64,000 nucleotides of DNA. Source: JAHRAW01 sp965243285 (GTDB lineage Bacteria > Pseudomonadota > Gammaproteobacteria > Arenicellales > Poriferihabitantaceae). Below the pieces are notes generated by a model that saw nothing but the letters and a program-made list of their open reading frames with translations, searched no databases and had not been told where the DNA came from. The stretch lies in contig OZ251537.1 of NCBI GenBank assembly GCA_965243285.1, forward strand, positions 1,612,001 through 1,676,000, given 5' to 3'. Shown piece after piece: positions 43,824 through 52,080 of this stretch (position 1 is the stretch's first letter; the number at the start of each line of letters is the position of its first letter). The position numbers were made by a program, and so were the translations under genes.

Positions 43824-45111
43824 TTTTACTCCCCCCCGCTTCAGAGGGTGTTCTAAAACTCGGTTTTGGTTATTTTAATATCGCAAAGTAAAATGCTGTA
43901 TTTTGATTTTTCTGCGGGTGATTATTGAAAAAAAAGTGAGGAATATCACATATCAATAATTTATCAATAATTTATTAATAATTTTTCTTTATAGTTAACT
44001 AAAGTATGCAAAATAAATGGCTATTACAACAAGTAAATCGTTATTACATTCTTTTATGTGGCTAAAAAACATGTTTTTAGATCATTTTTGGCTGCGATAG
44101 CGCTATTAACCGATTGACATTATAAGCCACCGCGTGCATGCCAAATTCAAGACCCACCGCGGCTAATCCACGCCGCCTAAATCTATTCAACTGCTGCACG
44201 CCGCGTATCATTGAATATACTGTCTCAACTGATGCAGCGCGTAAGTTGGAATATTTCCGCGGGTCTTCTCCTGCCATGCTTGCCATCCAGACAGCCATTT
44301 CCGCATCGCCATGATAGCGATATATAACACGACCTGTTTTTGATGTAGTGCACTTCGATTTCAGCGCGCAAGCGCCACAACTTTTACTCGCGTATCTGAC
44401 TCTGTTTGCTTCTCTATAGGTCTCTATAAGTCGATGGCCAGCAAGGCATGTATAACTATTGCTCTGCTCGTCAAAAATAAAATTTCTTTTATCAAAAACA
44501 CCGCAGCTTTTATCAGGGCAGCGAACTTTTATACTGCGGGCAAATGCCGCCAGAAACCCACTGCGCCGCTAAATTAAAACGAGCGAATTTCTTTATCCCG
44601 CGCAGCGAATGCACGCCGTTGATGATGGCCAGCACGATCAACCCCATCATCGCCATCGGTGCATAGGGCGCTCTGCCGGTGTGTGAATAGGCGGACTCAA
44701 AGGCGCGCCAGTTTTGTTCTTTTAGTAGGTTGCGAATAATAAAAGCATCGCGCTCGCCATTTTCTTCTAAATATTGTTTCAACGACAAGGTGCCGTAATA
44801 CAATTTATTAGGCTCGCCGGTTATAAATTTTCTACCGTTGGCAGCAAGAGTCATCGCCTTCTTGGCAACTTGCGGCATGCTATTGAACATACTGCACTGC
44901 GTAGATAGATGCGCGGTGTATGATTTTGTGAAGGCATGATAATATTTTGATGGCAAGTGATTGAATGCATCAATAAAATGCATCAATGGAATGCATTGAT
45001 GGAATGTTGTAAGCGCCTATTGTACCTTTTTTGATAAATGATTTCAGAGTAAAATATCAAACAAGGGGGCTTTTCGCACACCCTCTGAAGCGGGGGGGGG
45101 GGGGAGTAAAA
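43824..45111 (-). mobile_element. IS1182-like element, copy B (catalytic middle lost)
   Basis: The core runs from AGAGGGTGT (43843) to ACACCCTCT (45078-45086), 1244 bp. It lies between the same complementary hairpin arms as copy A: TTTTACTCCCCCCCGCTTC on the left, GAAGCGG...GGAGTAAAA on the right with a longer G-run. It carries the two separated ends of a transposase gene. Terminal regions align with copy A, including TCACATATCAATAATTTA near the left end. Confidence 0.8.
44077..44890 (-). pseudogene. Transposase (IS1182-like) with N- and C-terminal parts in different frames
   Basis: The N-terminal part (from 44890) reads MFNSMPQVAKKAMTLAANG ... GIKKFARFNLAAQWVSGG and stops at 44513. The C-terminal part, in another frame, contains VRCPDKSCGVFDKRNFIF, YTCLAGHRLIE, SCGACALKSKC and ends RFRRRGLAAVGLEFGMHAVA...LIALSQPKMI. 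The family is normally ~450-500 residues, so ~200 central residues holding most of the DDE catalytic core are gone. Not functional. Confidence 0.8.
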
Positions 45112-45384
45112 AGTTAAAAGCAAAAGCCAAAAGCCAAAGCCAAAAGCGAAATCAAAAGCTAACATCAAAAGCTAACATCAAAAGCTAACATCAAAAGCAC
45201 CCCCCACCAAAACTGGCGATGTAGCCGCCAGTTTTGGCTCCCCCCTAAAAAGATAGGGTGGAGCAAAGCATTAACAGCCAAAGCCAAAGCCAAAGCCAAA
45301 AAGCAAAGCCAAAAGCAAAAGCCAAAAGCGAAAATCAAAATCAACAACCAACTAAGCGAATTTAGAACTATAAATCCAGCCAAA

Positions 45385-46077
45385 TCAGCCGACCCGCAGT
45401 TTGCCGTCGTCCATAGTGAATACGCGCTGGCAGCGGGCGGCGAGGGCGGGGTTGTGGGTGACCAGCGCCAGCGTGGTGCGGTGTTGGTCGTTCATGGCGA
45501 ATAATAAATCGGCGATGCGCTGGCCGGTTTTGCGGTCGAGGTTGCCGGTGGGTTCGTCGGCGAACAGGATGTCCGGGGCGGTGACGAAAGCGCGGGCGAT
45601 GGCGATGCGTTGTTGCTCGCCGCCGGAAAGTTGCTGCGGGTAATGCGCGCCGCGTTGGTCCAGGTTTAAGTCGGCGAGGGCTTGGCGCGCCGCGTCGGCG
45701 GCGTCGGCGCGCCCTGATATTTCCAGCGGCAGCATGACATTTTCCAGCGCCGTGAGGTTGGGTAAAAGTTGAAAGGACTGAAACACAAAACCAATATGCG
45801 CGGCGCGCACCGCGGCGCGCTGGTCTTCGTCCAAAGCGCTGAGGGCTTGCCCATGGATGCGGATGACGCCGCTGGTGGGTAAATCTAGCCCAGCCAGCAA
45901 CCCTAACAAGGTGGACTTTCCGGACCCCGAGACGCCGACGATGGCGGCCGATTCGCCGCGTTTTATGCGCATATCGACGGCGTTTAGAATTTGCAGGGCG
46001 CGCCCGCCGACCTCGACTATCTTAGTGACGCCGACCGCCTCGATGATGTTTTCGGTGCTATTTTTGGCGATGTTCAT
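45385..46077 (-). CDS. ybbA: YbbA-like ABC transporter ATPase
   Basis: LolD/MacB-type ATPase partner of YbbP. Walker A GVSGSGKSTL, Q-loop FVFQSFQLLPNLTALENV, signature QLSGGEQQRIAIARA, Walker B ILFADEPTGNLD, switch VTHNP. 230 residues from MNIAKNSTENIIEAVG at 46077; an upstream in-frame ATG at 46122 reads low-conservation sequence. Divergent from tesA. Confidence 0.93.
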   Translation of the reverse strand: MNIAKNSTENIIEAVGVTKIVEVGGRALQILNAVDMRIKRGESAAIVGVSGSGKSTLLGLLAGLDLPTSGVIRIHGQALSALDEDQRAAVRAAHIGFVFQSFQLLPNLTALENVMLPLEISGRADAADAARQALADLNLDQRGAHYPQQLSGGEQQRIAIARAFVTAPDILFADEPTGNLDRKTGQRIADLLFAMNDQHRTTLALVTHNPALAARCQRVFTMDDGKLRVG

Positions 46078-46152
46078 CGTTATGCTTAAGCAGTTTCGGG
46101 GCGGATGGCGCCAGGTTGGCATTCACCTGCCATCATTCAATGCGGGCCTCAT

Positions 46153-46158
46153 TATAAT
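46153..46158 (+). promoter_or_regulatory. Putative -10 box for tesA
   Basis: TATAAT in CATTATAATGGCG between divergent ybbA and tesA. A clear -35 is not seen. Confidence 0.35.
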
Positions 46159-46263
46159 GGCGTATTTTTCAGCGCCGATTTGGCGCGCCATGGGAGTCAT
46201 CTATATGCGCATCAAACAAGCCGGATTCGAGGGGCAATACTACCAGCCGCATGGCGGCGGCGG

Positions 46264-46956
46264 ATGAATTTCACGGCTTGCAAACCGCTCATGGCATCGC
46301 TCATGGCATCGCTTTGGGCATCGCTTTGGGCGGCGATTTGCGCGTCGATGTTGGCGGCGCTGGCAGCGCTGTTGCTGGCGCCGCCGAGCGCCCAAGCTGC
46401 GGATAAAAGCACCATGTTGGTGCTCGGCGATTCCCTGAGTTCGGGCTATGGATTGGCGGCCGGGGAATCTTGGGTGGAGTTATTGGCGCCGGATTTCGCC
46501 GCTCGCCAGCGCCCGGTGTGCCTCATAAACGACAGCATCAGCGGCGACACCACGGCCGGCGGGGCGGCGCGTTTGGGCGCATCATTGCAGCGCCTAAGGC
46601 CCGATTGGGCGCTCATCGCATTGGGCGGCAATGATGGTTTGCGCGGCGGCTCGCTTATCGCCATGCGGCAAAATCTCGCGCACATGGTGTCCATCGCGCG
46701 TCGCCACGGCGTTCGCCCGGCGCTGTTGGGCATGCAACTGCCGCCCAACTACGGCGCCGCCTACACCGCCGCTTTCGCCGCCGTTTATGCGCAAGTGGCG
46801 GCCGCCGCCGAGGTGCCGTTGCTGCCGTTTTTCTTGGCCGGGCTGGAGACCGACCGCGCGCTGTTTCAGGCCGATCAAATCCACCCCAACGCCGCCGGCC
46901 AGGCGCAAATGGCGGCAAATGTGCGTCCCTTTTTGACCGCCTTGCTGGATAAATAG
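46264..46956 (+). CDS. tesA: TesA-type periplasmic GDSL esterase/lysophospholipase
   Basis: Thioesterase I/protease I/lysophospholipase L1. A signal peptide of about 48 residues (hydrophobic LAALAALLLAPPSAQA, preceded by an ASLMASLWASLWA repeat) is followed by VLGDSLSSGYGL (catalytic serine), NDSISGDTTAGG, ALGGNDGLRGG and QIHPNAAGQ (Asp/His dyad). 230 residues. The N-terminal MASL/WASLW repetition matches a CTCATGGCATCG/CTTTGGGCATCG tandem repeat in DNA (46289-46330). Confidence 0.93.
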   Translation: MNFTACKPLMASLMASLWASLWAAICASMLAALAALLLAPPSAQAADKSTMLVLGDSLSSGYGLAAGESWVELLAPDFAARQRPVCLINDSISGDTTAGGAARLGASLQRLRPDWALIALGGNDGLRGGSLIAMRQNLAHMVSIARRHGVRPALLGMQLPPNYGAAYTAAFAAVYAQVAAAAEVPLLPFFLAGLETDRALFQADQIHPNAAGQAQMAANVRPFLTALLDK

Positions 46957-46999
46957 CGGCTGGATTAAGGGGATTGCGGACAAAAACCCACCCATCCCC

Positions 47000-48199
47000 T
47001 TAAACCGACCGCCGTGGCGCGCTCGCCGCCAGCGCCGCCAGCGCCACGGTGGCCGCCAGCAAGCCGGCGATAGTGAGGCCCAAGGGCGCCACGCCATCGC
47101 CCGGCAGCAGACTCACGGCGCCGGCGGCCAGGCCGCCGAGCACCATTTCGCCGGCGCCGAGCATGGCGGCTGCGGTGCCGGCGCTGCAGTTGGTCGCCAG
47201 CATCGCTTTCGATGGCGCCACCGCGAACACCGGGCCGAGGCCGAAGGTCATGATGGAATAAGAAAGCACGAACGAGGCCGGGGTGACCCAGCCGGCGGCG
47301 ATGATGGCGAGGAAAACCAGCCCGCCCAACAATATCAGCAGCAAACCGAGGTTGAGCAAGCGCTCGGTGGCGAGGTGGCGGATGGCGCGAATGGACAGCA
47401 AACTGCCGATGAAAAACGCGCCGACGATGACCGCCTGGCAGTAGCCGAAATGTTCGGTGGCGAGGCCCAATTGCGAGATGAGGATGAACGGCGCCGCGGT
47501 GATGAAGGCGTAGATGACGCCCATGCCGACGCCGACCATGCCGGCATAGGCGACGAAGCGGCGGTCGGTCAGCAAAATGCGGTAATCGCGCAATACGCGC
47601 GCCGGTTTTAGGGCCCCGGCGTCGGGCGTGGTGGATTCCGGCAATAGTCGCCAAATTAACCACGCCGACGCGGCGCCGAGCGCGCCGACCAAATAAAAAT
47701 TGACTTGCCAGCCGAGCCAGACATGCACATAGCCGCCGATAATCGGCGCCACGGCCGGCGCCGCCGCCACCGACATGCCGAACATGCCGAGGGCGCGCAC
47801 TTGTTGTTTTTCGTCGAACAAATCCTTGAAAATCGCCATGCCGACCACCGCTTCGGCGGCGCCCATAAAGCCCTGCAACATGCGCGCTGCGATGAGTTGC
47901 TCGATGCTCTGCGCCAGGGCGCAGGCGAAACTGGCCACCGTGAATAACATGATGGCGACCAGCAGCACCGGCTTGCGGCCAAAGCGGTCTGACAACGGCC
48001 CGTGGATGAGTTGGCCGACACCGAACATCAGCACATTGAGACTGATGGTGAGTTTCACGGCGGCGGCGTTAGTGCCGAAAAACAGCGGCAAATCAGGCAA
48101 ACTTGGCGCGTAAATGTCGGTGGACATAATGCTGGCCGAACTCGCCAGCACCAGCACGCCGATAATCAAGATGAGATTCGGGCGCGGGTTTTTGCTCAC
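47000..48199 (-). CDS. Bcr/CflA-type MFS drug exporter
   Basis: Proton-driven multidrug efflux family. STDIYAPSLPDLPLFF at the first helix, then GQLIHGPLSDRFGRKPVLL (loop 2-3 motif) and RMLQGFMGAAEAVVGMAIFKDLF are diagnostic of Bcr/CflA. 399 residues, 12 predicted helices. Convergent with tesA. Confidence 0.9.
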   Translation of the reverse strand: MSKNPRPNLILIIGVLVLASSASIMSTDIYAPSLPDLPLFFGTNAAAVKLTISLNVLMFGVGQLIHGPLSDRFGRKPVLLVAIMLFTVASFACALAQSIEQLIAARMLQGFMGAAEAVVGMAIFKDLFDEKQQVRALGMFGMSVAAAPAVAPIIGGYVHVWLGWQVNFYLVGALGAASAWLIWRLLPESTTPDAGALKPARVLRDYRILLTDRRFVAYAGMVGVGMGVIYAFITAAPFILISQLGLATEHFGYCQAVIVGAFFIGSLLSIRAIRHLATERLLNLGLLLILLGGLVFLAIIAAGWVTPASFVLSYSIMTFGLGPVFAVAPSKAMLATNCSAGTAAAMLGAGEMVLGGLAAGAVSLLPGDGVAPLGLTIAGLLAATVALAALAASAPRRSV

Positions 48200-48273
48200 T
48201 GCGGGGGCTTTAAGCGGCGGGGGTGGCGGGGTTTTGGCGCCGGCGATTATAGCCGCTGGGCGGAATTGTGTAG

Positions 48274-48279
48274 TATAAC
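48274..48279 (+). promoter_or_regulatory. Putative -10 box immediately before surE
   Basis: TATAAC in GTAGTATAACCGGCCC, 6 bp before the surE ATG. It implies a leaderless transcript if used; no -35 was found. Confidence 0.25.
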
Positions 48280-48285
48280 CGGCCC

Positions 48286-49233
48286 ATGAATCGCCCCCTC
48301 AAACTGCTGCTGAGCAATGACGACGGCTATCGGGCGAGCGGGCTTTTGAGGCTGCTGCAAACCCTGTCGCCGTGGTGCGAAATCACCGTGGCGGCGCCGG
48401 CGCGCAACTGCAGCGGGGCCAGCAATGCGCTGTCTTTGCACCGCCCATTGCGGGTGCGGCGCATGGCTAATTCGCATGCCGTCGGCGGCTTTTATTGCGT
48501 CGCCGGCACGCCGGCCGATTGCGTGCATTTGGCCGTCACCGGCATGCTCGATTCACGCCCCGACATGGTGATAGCTGGCGTAAACTGCGGCGCCAATATG
48601 GGCGATGATGTGCTTTATTCCGGCACCGTGGCGGCCGCCATCGAAGGGCGTTTTCTCGGCTTGCCGGCGATAGCGGTATCGCTCGATGGCGAGTGCCCCA
48701 GGCACTACATCACGGCCGCCGAAGTAGTGGTGCGGGTGCTAAAAAAACTGCGCGCCGAGCCGCTGCCCGAAGATACGATATTGAATATCAATGTGCCCGA
48801 CCGGCCCTTAGCGCGCCTGCGCGGCCTGCGGGCGACGCGGCTTGGGGCGCGCCATCCATCCCAAGGAATCATCGCCGAGACGGGTTGGGAAGAAGTGGCT
48901 GATTCGGTCGATTCAGTCGATATATCCGCGCCACCGGCGCCCGCGGATTCAGCCAATTCAGCCGCGTTATTTGAGTCATCTGCGGCAGTCGATTCAGCCG
49001 ATATATCCGCGCCACCGGCGCCCGCGCATCGCGTATATCGCATCGGGCCGATAGGCGACACCGCCGATGCCGGCCCCGGCACCGATTTTCATGCGGTGCA
49101 AGCCGGCGCGGCGTCGATAACGCCCTTGCAAATCGACATGACGCGCCACCATGCCCTGCCCGACCTCGCCGCTTGGCTGGCCGACATCGAAGCGCTGGAG
49201 ACGCCGCCCAAAGCCGGCCGGACAAGGCGATAA
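48286..49233 (+). CDS. surE: SurE 5'-nucleotidase/polyphosphatase with a repeat insertion
   Basis: Metal-dependent survival protein phosphatase. LLLSNDDGYRASGLLRLL holds the Asp-Asp metal site; RNCSGASNALSLHRPLRV, GTPADCVHLAV and VIAGVNCGANMGDDVLYSGTVAAA follow. 315 residues against ~250 usual: about 45 residues are inserted before VYRIGPIGDTADAGPGTDFHAV. The insert contains DISAPPAPA twice, 27 residues apart, from a direct DNA repeat. Catalytic residues are upstream of it, so activity may be kept. Confidence 0.93.
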   Translation: MNRPLKLLLSNDDGYRASGLLRLLQTLSPWCEITVAAPARNCSGASNALSLHRPLRVRRMANSHAVGGFYCVAGTPADCVHLAVTGMLDSRPDMVIAGVNCGANMGDDVLYSGTVAAAIEGRFLGLPAIAVSLDGECPRHYITAAEVVVRVLKKLRAEPLPEDTILNINVPDRPLARLRGLRATRLGARHPSQGIIAETGWEEVADSVDSVDISAPPAPADSANSAALFESSAAVDSADISAPPAPAHRVYRIGPIGDTADAGPGTDFHAVQAGAASITPLQIDMTRHHALPDLAAWLADIEALETPPKAGRTRR

Positions 49234-49341
49234 AAAGCCATAAAACCGCCGCTGCCGCGCTGAATCCACCACCATCGCCGCCATCGCCGCCATCGTCGGC
49301 CGGCTGAATCCACCGCCGCCATCGCCGCCACCGAAAAAATC

Positions 49342-50037
49342 ATGCGCCCGCAAGCAAGCCAGACAAACCAGCGCGCCGGCATCGGCATGACGTCGCTGCG
49401 CACTCGGCGGCGCTTGATGCAACGCCTGCGCGAGCAAGGCATCGGCTGCGAACGCATTTTGGCGGTGCTGGAAAAAACCCCGCGCCACTTGTTCATCGCC
49501 GAGGCGTTAGCGGCGCGCGCCTATGAGAATATTGCGCTGCCCATCGGCCAGAATCAGACCATCTCGCAGCCGTTCATCGTGGCGCGGATGACCGAAATGC
49601 TATTAGGCGAGGGCGATGCCGTGCGCCGCGTTCTCGAGGTGGGCACCGGCTGCGGCTATCAGTGCGCGGTGCTCGCCCAGCTGGTGCGGCGGGTGTTTAC
49701 CATCGAACGCATCGGCGTGTTGCAAACCGGCGCCCAAGCGCGGTTAGCGGCGCTGGGCTATCACAACATCAGCTACCTCGCCGCCGACGGCTTCGCCGGC
49801 TGGGCCAGCAATCAACCCTTTGACGGCATCATGGTAACCGCCGCCCCGTGCCAAGTGCCGCTACTGTTAGTCGCCCAACTAAAGATAGGCGGCCGCATGG
49901 TGGTGCCGGTCGGCGAGCCCGGCGCGCAACGCCTGCGCATCATCACCCGCACCGCGCATGACGCCTATGACGAAGAGATGTGCAGCGCAGTGCATTTTGT
50001 GCCGATGGTGGACGGCTGCGATAACGGCCGGCGATGA
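49342..50037 (+). CDS. pcm: Protein-L-isoaspartate O-methyltransferase
   Basis: Repairs isoaspartyl damage using SAM. RHLFIAEALAARAYENIALPIGQNQTISQPFIVARM is the family N-terminal signature, then VLEVGTGCGYQCAVLAQLV (SAM site) and DGIMVTAAPCQVP. 231 residues. Follows surE as in enterobacteria. The upstream gap (49234-49341) has CCGCCATCGCCGCCAT-type repeats. Confidence 0.95.
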   Translation: MRPQASQTNQRAGIGMTSLRTRRRLMQRLREQGIGCERILAVLEKTPRHLFIAEALAARAYENIALPIGQNQTISQPFIVARMTEMLLGEGDAVRRVLEVGTGCGYQCAVLAQLVRRVFTIERIGVLQTGAQARLAALGYHNISYLAADGFAGWASNQPFDGIMVTAAPCQVPLLLVAQLKIGGRMVVPVGEPGAQRLRIITRTAHDAYDEEMCSAVHFVPMVDGCDNGRR

Positions 50038-50073
50038 CGGCGGCGCAAATTCGCTAAGGCTAAGTCTAAGTTA

Positions 50074-50271
50074 GGGATTTATATATCTAAATCTGCACGG
50101 TGGGTTGGGTTTTGGCTGTTACGCTTTACTCCCCTTCATGGTAAAGCGGGGGGAGTGAAGATTAAAAGCCAAAAGCCAAATCAAACGCAAAAATCAAACG
50201 CAGCCCCCCAAAATCAGCCGCTGACCTCAAAAAAACGCCAATCGAACTGCAGCTTTAGGTCTATAAATCCC
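50074..50271. mobile_element. Composite repeat element E12 (smallest two-ended copy)
   Basis: Left end GGGATTTATATATCTAAA at 50074; right end ACTGCAGCTTTAGGTCTATAA to CCC at 50271. Flanks CTAAGTTA (50066-50073) and CTAATTTA (50272-50279), 7/8. At 198 bp it keeps only the ACTCCCC/GGGGGGAGT hairpin, a short CAAAAGCC array and the subterminal CTGACCTCAAAAAAACGCC box. It suggests a minimal mobilisable unit and breaks the pcm-yqaA spacing. Confidence 0.8.
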
Positions 50272-50330
50272 CTAATTTAGATAATGCTAATTTAAATAAC
50301 GGCGATGATCAACGTGATGATGCCAAGCCG

Positions 50331-50906
50331 ATGAAAATTTTTACGCCGTTGTATAACCAAACCATGGCGTGGTCGCGCCAGCGGCGGGCGACGCGTTATC
50401 TGGCGGTGGTGAGTTTTCTCGAATCCTCGGTGTTTCCGGTGCCCACCGCGCTCATGCTCGCCCCCATGGTGTTGGCGAATCGCGACCGCGCTTGGCGGCT
50501 GGCGAGTTTGGCGACCATCACCTCGGTGCTCGGCGGGGTGTTCGGCTACCTCATCGGCCATTTTTTATTCGCGCAACTCGGCCAGCCGCTCATCGACTTC
50601 TATCATGGCGCGGAAAAGTTCGCCGCTCTGCAGCGGTGGTTCGATAAATACGGCGCTTGGGCGGTGTTGTTGGCCGGGGCGACGCCGATTCCGTATAAGA
50701 TTTTCACCCTCGCTTCGGGGCTGTTCGGCTTGCCGCTGGCCGGCTTCGTGGCCGCTTCGGTGGTCGGCCGCGGGGCGCAGTTTTTTGTCATCGCCGGGGT
50801 GTTGCGGTGCGGCGGCGGCGGCTTGCAAAAGGCGCTGGAAAAATGGATGGAAATCATCGGCTGGGCGGTGGCAGCGGCGGTGGTTGCTTATTTCGCGTGG
50901 GGGTGA
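50331..50906 (+). CDS. yqaA: YqaA, DedA-like membrane protein
   Basis: SNARE-associated/DedA superfamily membrane protein. FLESSVFPVPTALMLAPMVLA is the reentrant-loop motif, FGYLIGHFLFAQLG the second, and LLAGATPIPYKIFTLASGLFGLPLAGFVAASVVGRG the C-terminal half. 191 residues, about four helices. Transport of undecaprenyl phosphate or related lipids is known for other DedA members; the YqaA role is unclear. The stop overlaps the nlpD ATG (TGATG). Confidence 0.88.
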   Translation: MKIFTPLYNQTMAWSRQRRATRYLAVVSFLESSVFPVPTALMLAPMVLANRDRAWRLASLATITSVLGGVFGYLIGHFLFAQLGQPLIDFYHGAEKFAALQRWFDKYGAWAVLLAGATPIPYKIFTLASGLFGLPLAGFVAASVVGRGAQFFVIAGVLRCGGGGLQKALEKWMEIIGWAVAAAVVAYFAWG

Positions 50907-51643
50907 TGGCCTATGGGCATCGCCGCCGGCGTTGGCCAAGCGTGGGGTGGGTGGCTCTGCTGTGCCTGCACTTGGCGGCTTGCGGGGCGCCGAGTTCGCC
51001 GCTGATTATCGACCAATCATCGCCCTTGAGCACCGCCCGCCACCCAGCCACCATCATCGTCGCCAGCGGCGATTCGCTATATCGCATCGCCTGGCGCTTC
51101 GGGCTGGATTTTTTGGATATCGCAAAGTGGAACGGCATCACAAAACCGTACCTGATTCGCGCCGGCCAGCGCCTGCGGTTGAGGCCATCGGCGGCGGCGG
51201 CGGATTCGAGGGCGGATTCGGCGGCGGAGTCGACAGCCAAGCAGTCGGCGGCGGCCAAAGCAGCGCCTGATGCCGACGCGCCGGCGCACTGGCGTTGGCC
51301 CGCCGGCGGGCAACTCATCGGGCGGTTTTCGCGCCGCCAAGGGCACAATGGCATCAAAATCGCCGGCCGCGCCGGCAGCCTGGTGCGCGCCGCCGCCGCC
51401 GGCGAAGTGATGTATGTCGGCGCCGCGCTGCTCGGCTACGGCAACCTCATCATCATCAAACATTCGGCCACTTATTTAAGCGCTTATGCGCACAACCAAA
51501 AAATCTTGGTCGCCGAGGGCGAGCGCATCCGCATAAACCAACCCATCGCGCGCATGGGCAGCAGCGGCGCCGAGCGCACCATGCTGCACTTCGAAATCCG
51601 CAAAAATGGCAAGCCGGTGGACCCGCTGGAATTCCTCGACTAA
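50906..51643 (+). CDS. nlpD: NlpD, lipoprotein activator of the AmiC amidase
   Basis: Signal peptide with lipobox LAAC, one LysM domain (IIVASGDSLYRIAWRFGLDFLDIAKWNG ... AGQRLRL), an Ala/Ser-rich linker, then a degenerate LytM/M23 domain (GHNGIKIAGRAGSLVRAAAAGEV, GYGNLIIIKHSATYLSAYAH, TMLHFEI). The zinc Asp of HxGxD is Lys and the first His of HLH is missing. It should therefore activate an amidase rather than cut peptidoglycan. 245 residues. rpoS normally follows nlpD but is absent here. Confidence 0.92.
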   Translation: MAYGHRRRRWPSVGWVALLCLHLAACGAPSSPLIIDQSSPLSTARHPATIIVASGDSLYRIAWRFGLDFLDIAKWNGITKPYLIRAGQRLRLRPSAAAADSRADSAAESTAKQSAAAKAAPDADAPAHWRWPAGGQLIGRFSRRQGHNGIKIAGRAGSLVRAAAAGEVMYVGAALLGYGNLIIIKHSATYLSAYAHNQKILVAEGERIRINQPIARMGSSGAERTMLHFEIRKNGKPVDPLEFLD

Positions 51644-51775
51644 TTTTTCGACGAACAATCTGCTCGCCGGGGGCGCCGGGTTCGCCATGCAGAACATGAA
51701 TTTGAGGCTGCTCCTGGGCGACGATGTCGGCCGACGCAACCACCGGCTTTAACCGATGCGGTTATACAAAACTAT

Positions 51776-52074
51776 GGGATTTATATATCAAAAGCGAAAG
51801 CAACATCAAAAGCAAAAGCAAAAGCAACATCAAAAGCAAAAGCAAAAGCCAACTCAAACCCCCCACCAAAACTGGCGAAAAAGACGCCAGTTTTGACTCC
51901 CCTTCATGGTGAAGCGGGGGGAGTGAAGATTAAAAGCAAAAGCAAAAGCCGAAGCAAAAGCAAAAGCAAAAGCAAAAGCAAAAGCCGAAGCAAAAATCAA
52001 ACGCAGCCTCCCTAAATCAGCCGCTGACCTCAAAAAAACGCCAATCGAACTGCAGATTTAGGTACATAAATCCC
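51776..52074. mobile_element. Composite repeat element E13, inserted at a start codon
   Basis: The left end keeps only GGGATTTATATATC before the array. The right end ACTGCAGATTTAGGTACATAA finishes CCC at 52074. Flanks AAAACTAT (51768-51775) and AAAATTAT (52075-52082), 7/8; the right flank contains the ATG of the LysE-type gene. Contains CCAAAACTGGCGAAAAAGAC / GCCAGTTTTGACTCCCC and TTCATGGTGAAGCGGGGGGA hairpins. The rest of the nlpD-LysE gap (51644-51775) shows no gene. Confidence 0.8.
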
Positions 52075-52080
52075 AAAATT

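Larger units (their letters stand above)
43758..45376. repeat. Composite repeat E11 carrying the longer IS1182-like copy
   Basis: Left part 43758-43823: TTTTGGTTTTGC arrays, perhaps preceded by a degenerate end (GGGGATTTTTAAATTGG). Right part 45112-45376: (CAAAAGC) and CTAACATCAAAAG arrays, hairpin CCAAAACTGGCGATG / CCGCCAGTTTTGGCTCC (about 45207-45243), and a weak end TTTAGAACTATAAATCC at 45361-45376. It separates ybbP from ybbA. Confidence 0.6.

Noticed and set aside
51644..51775. Search for an rpoS remnant after nlpD
   Set aside because: No sigma-factor motif in any frame; short open frames here have no support.
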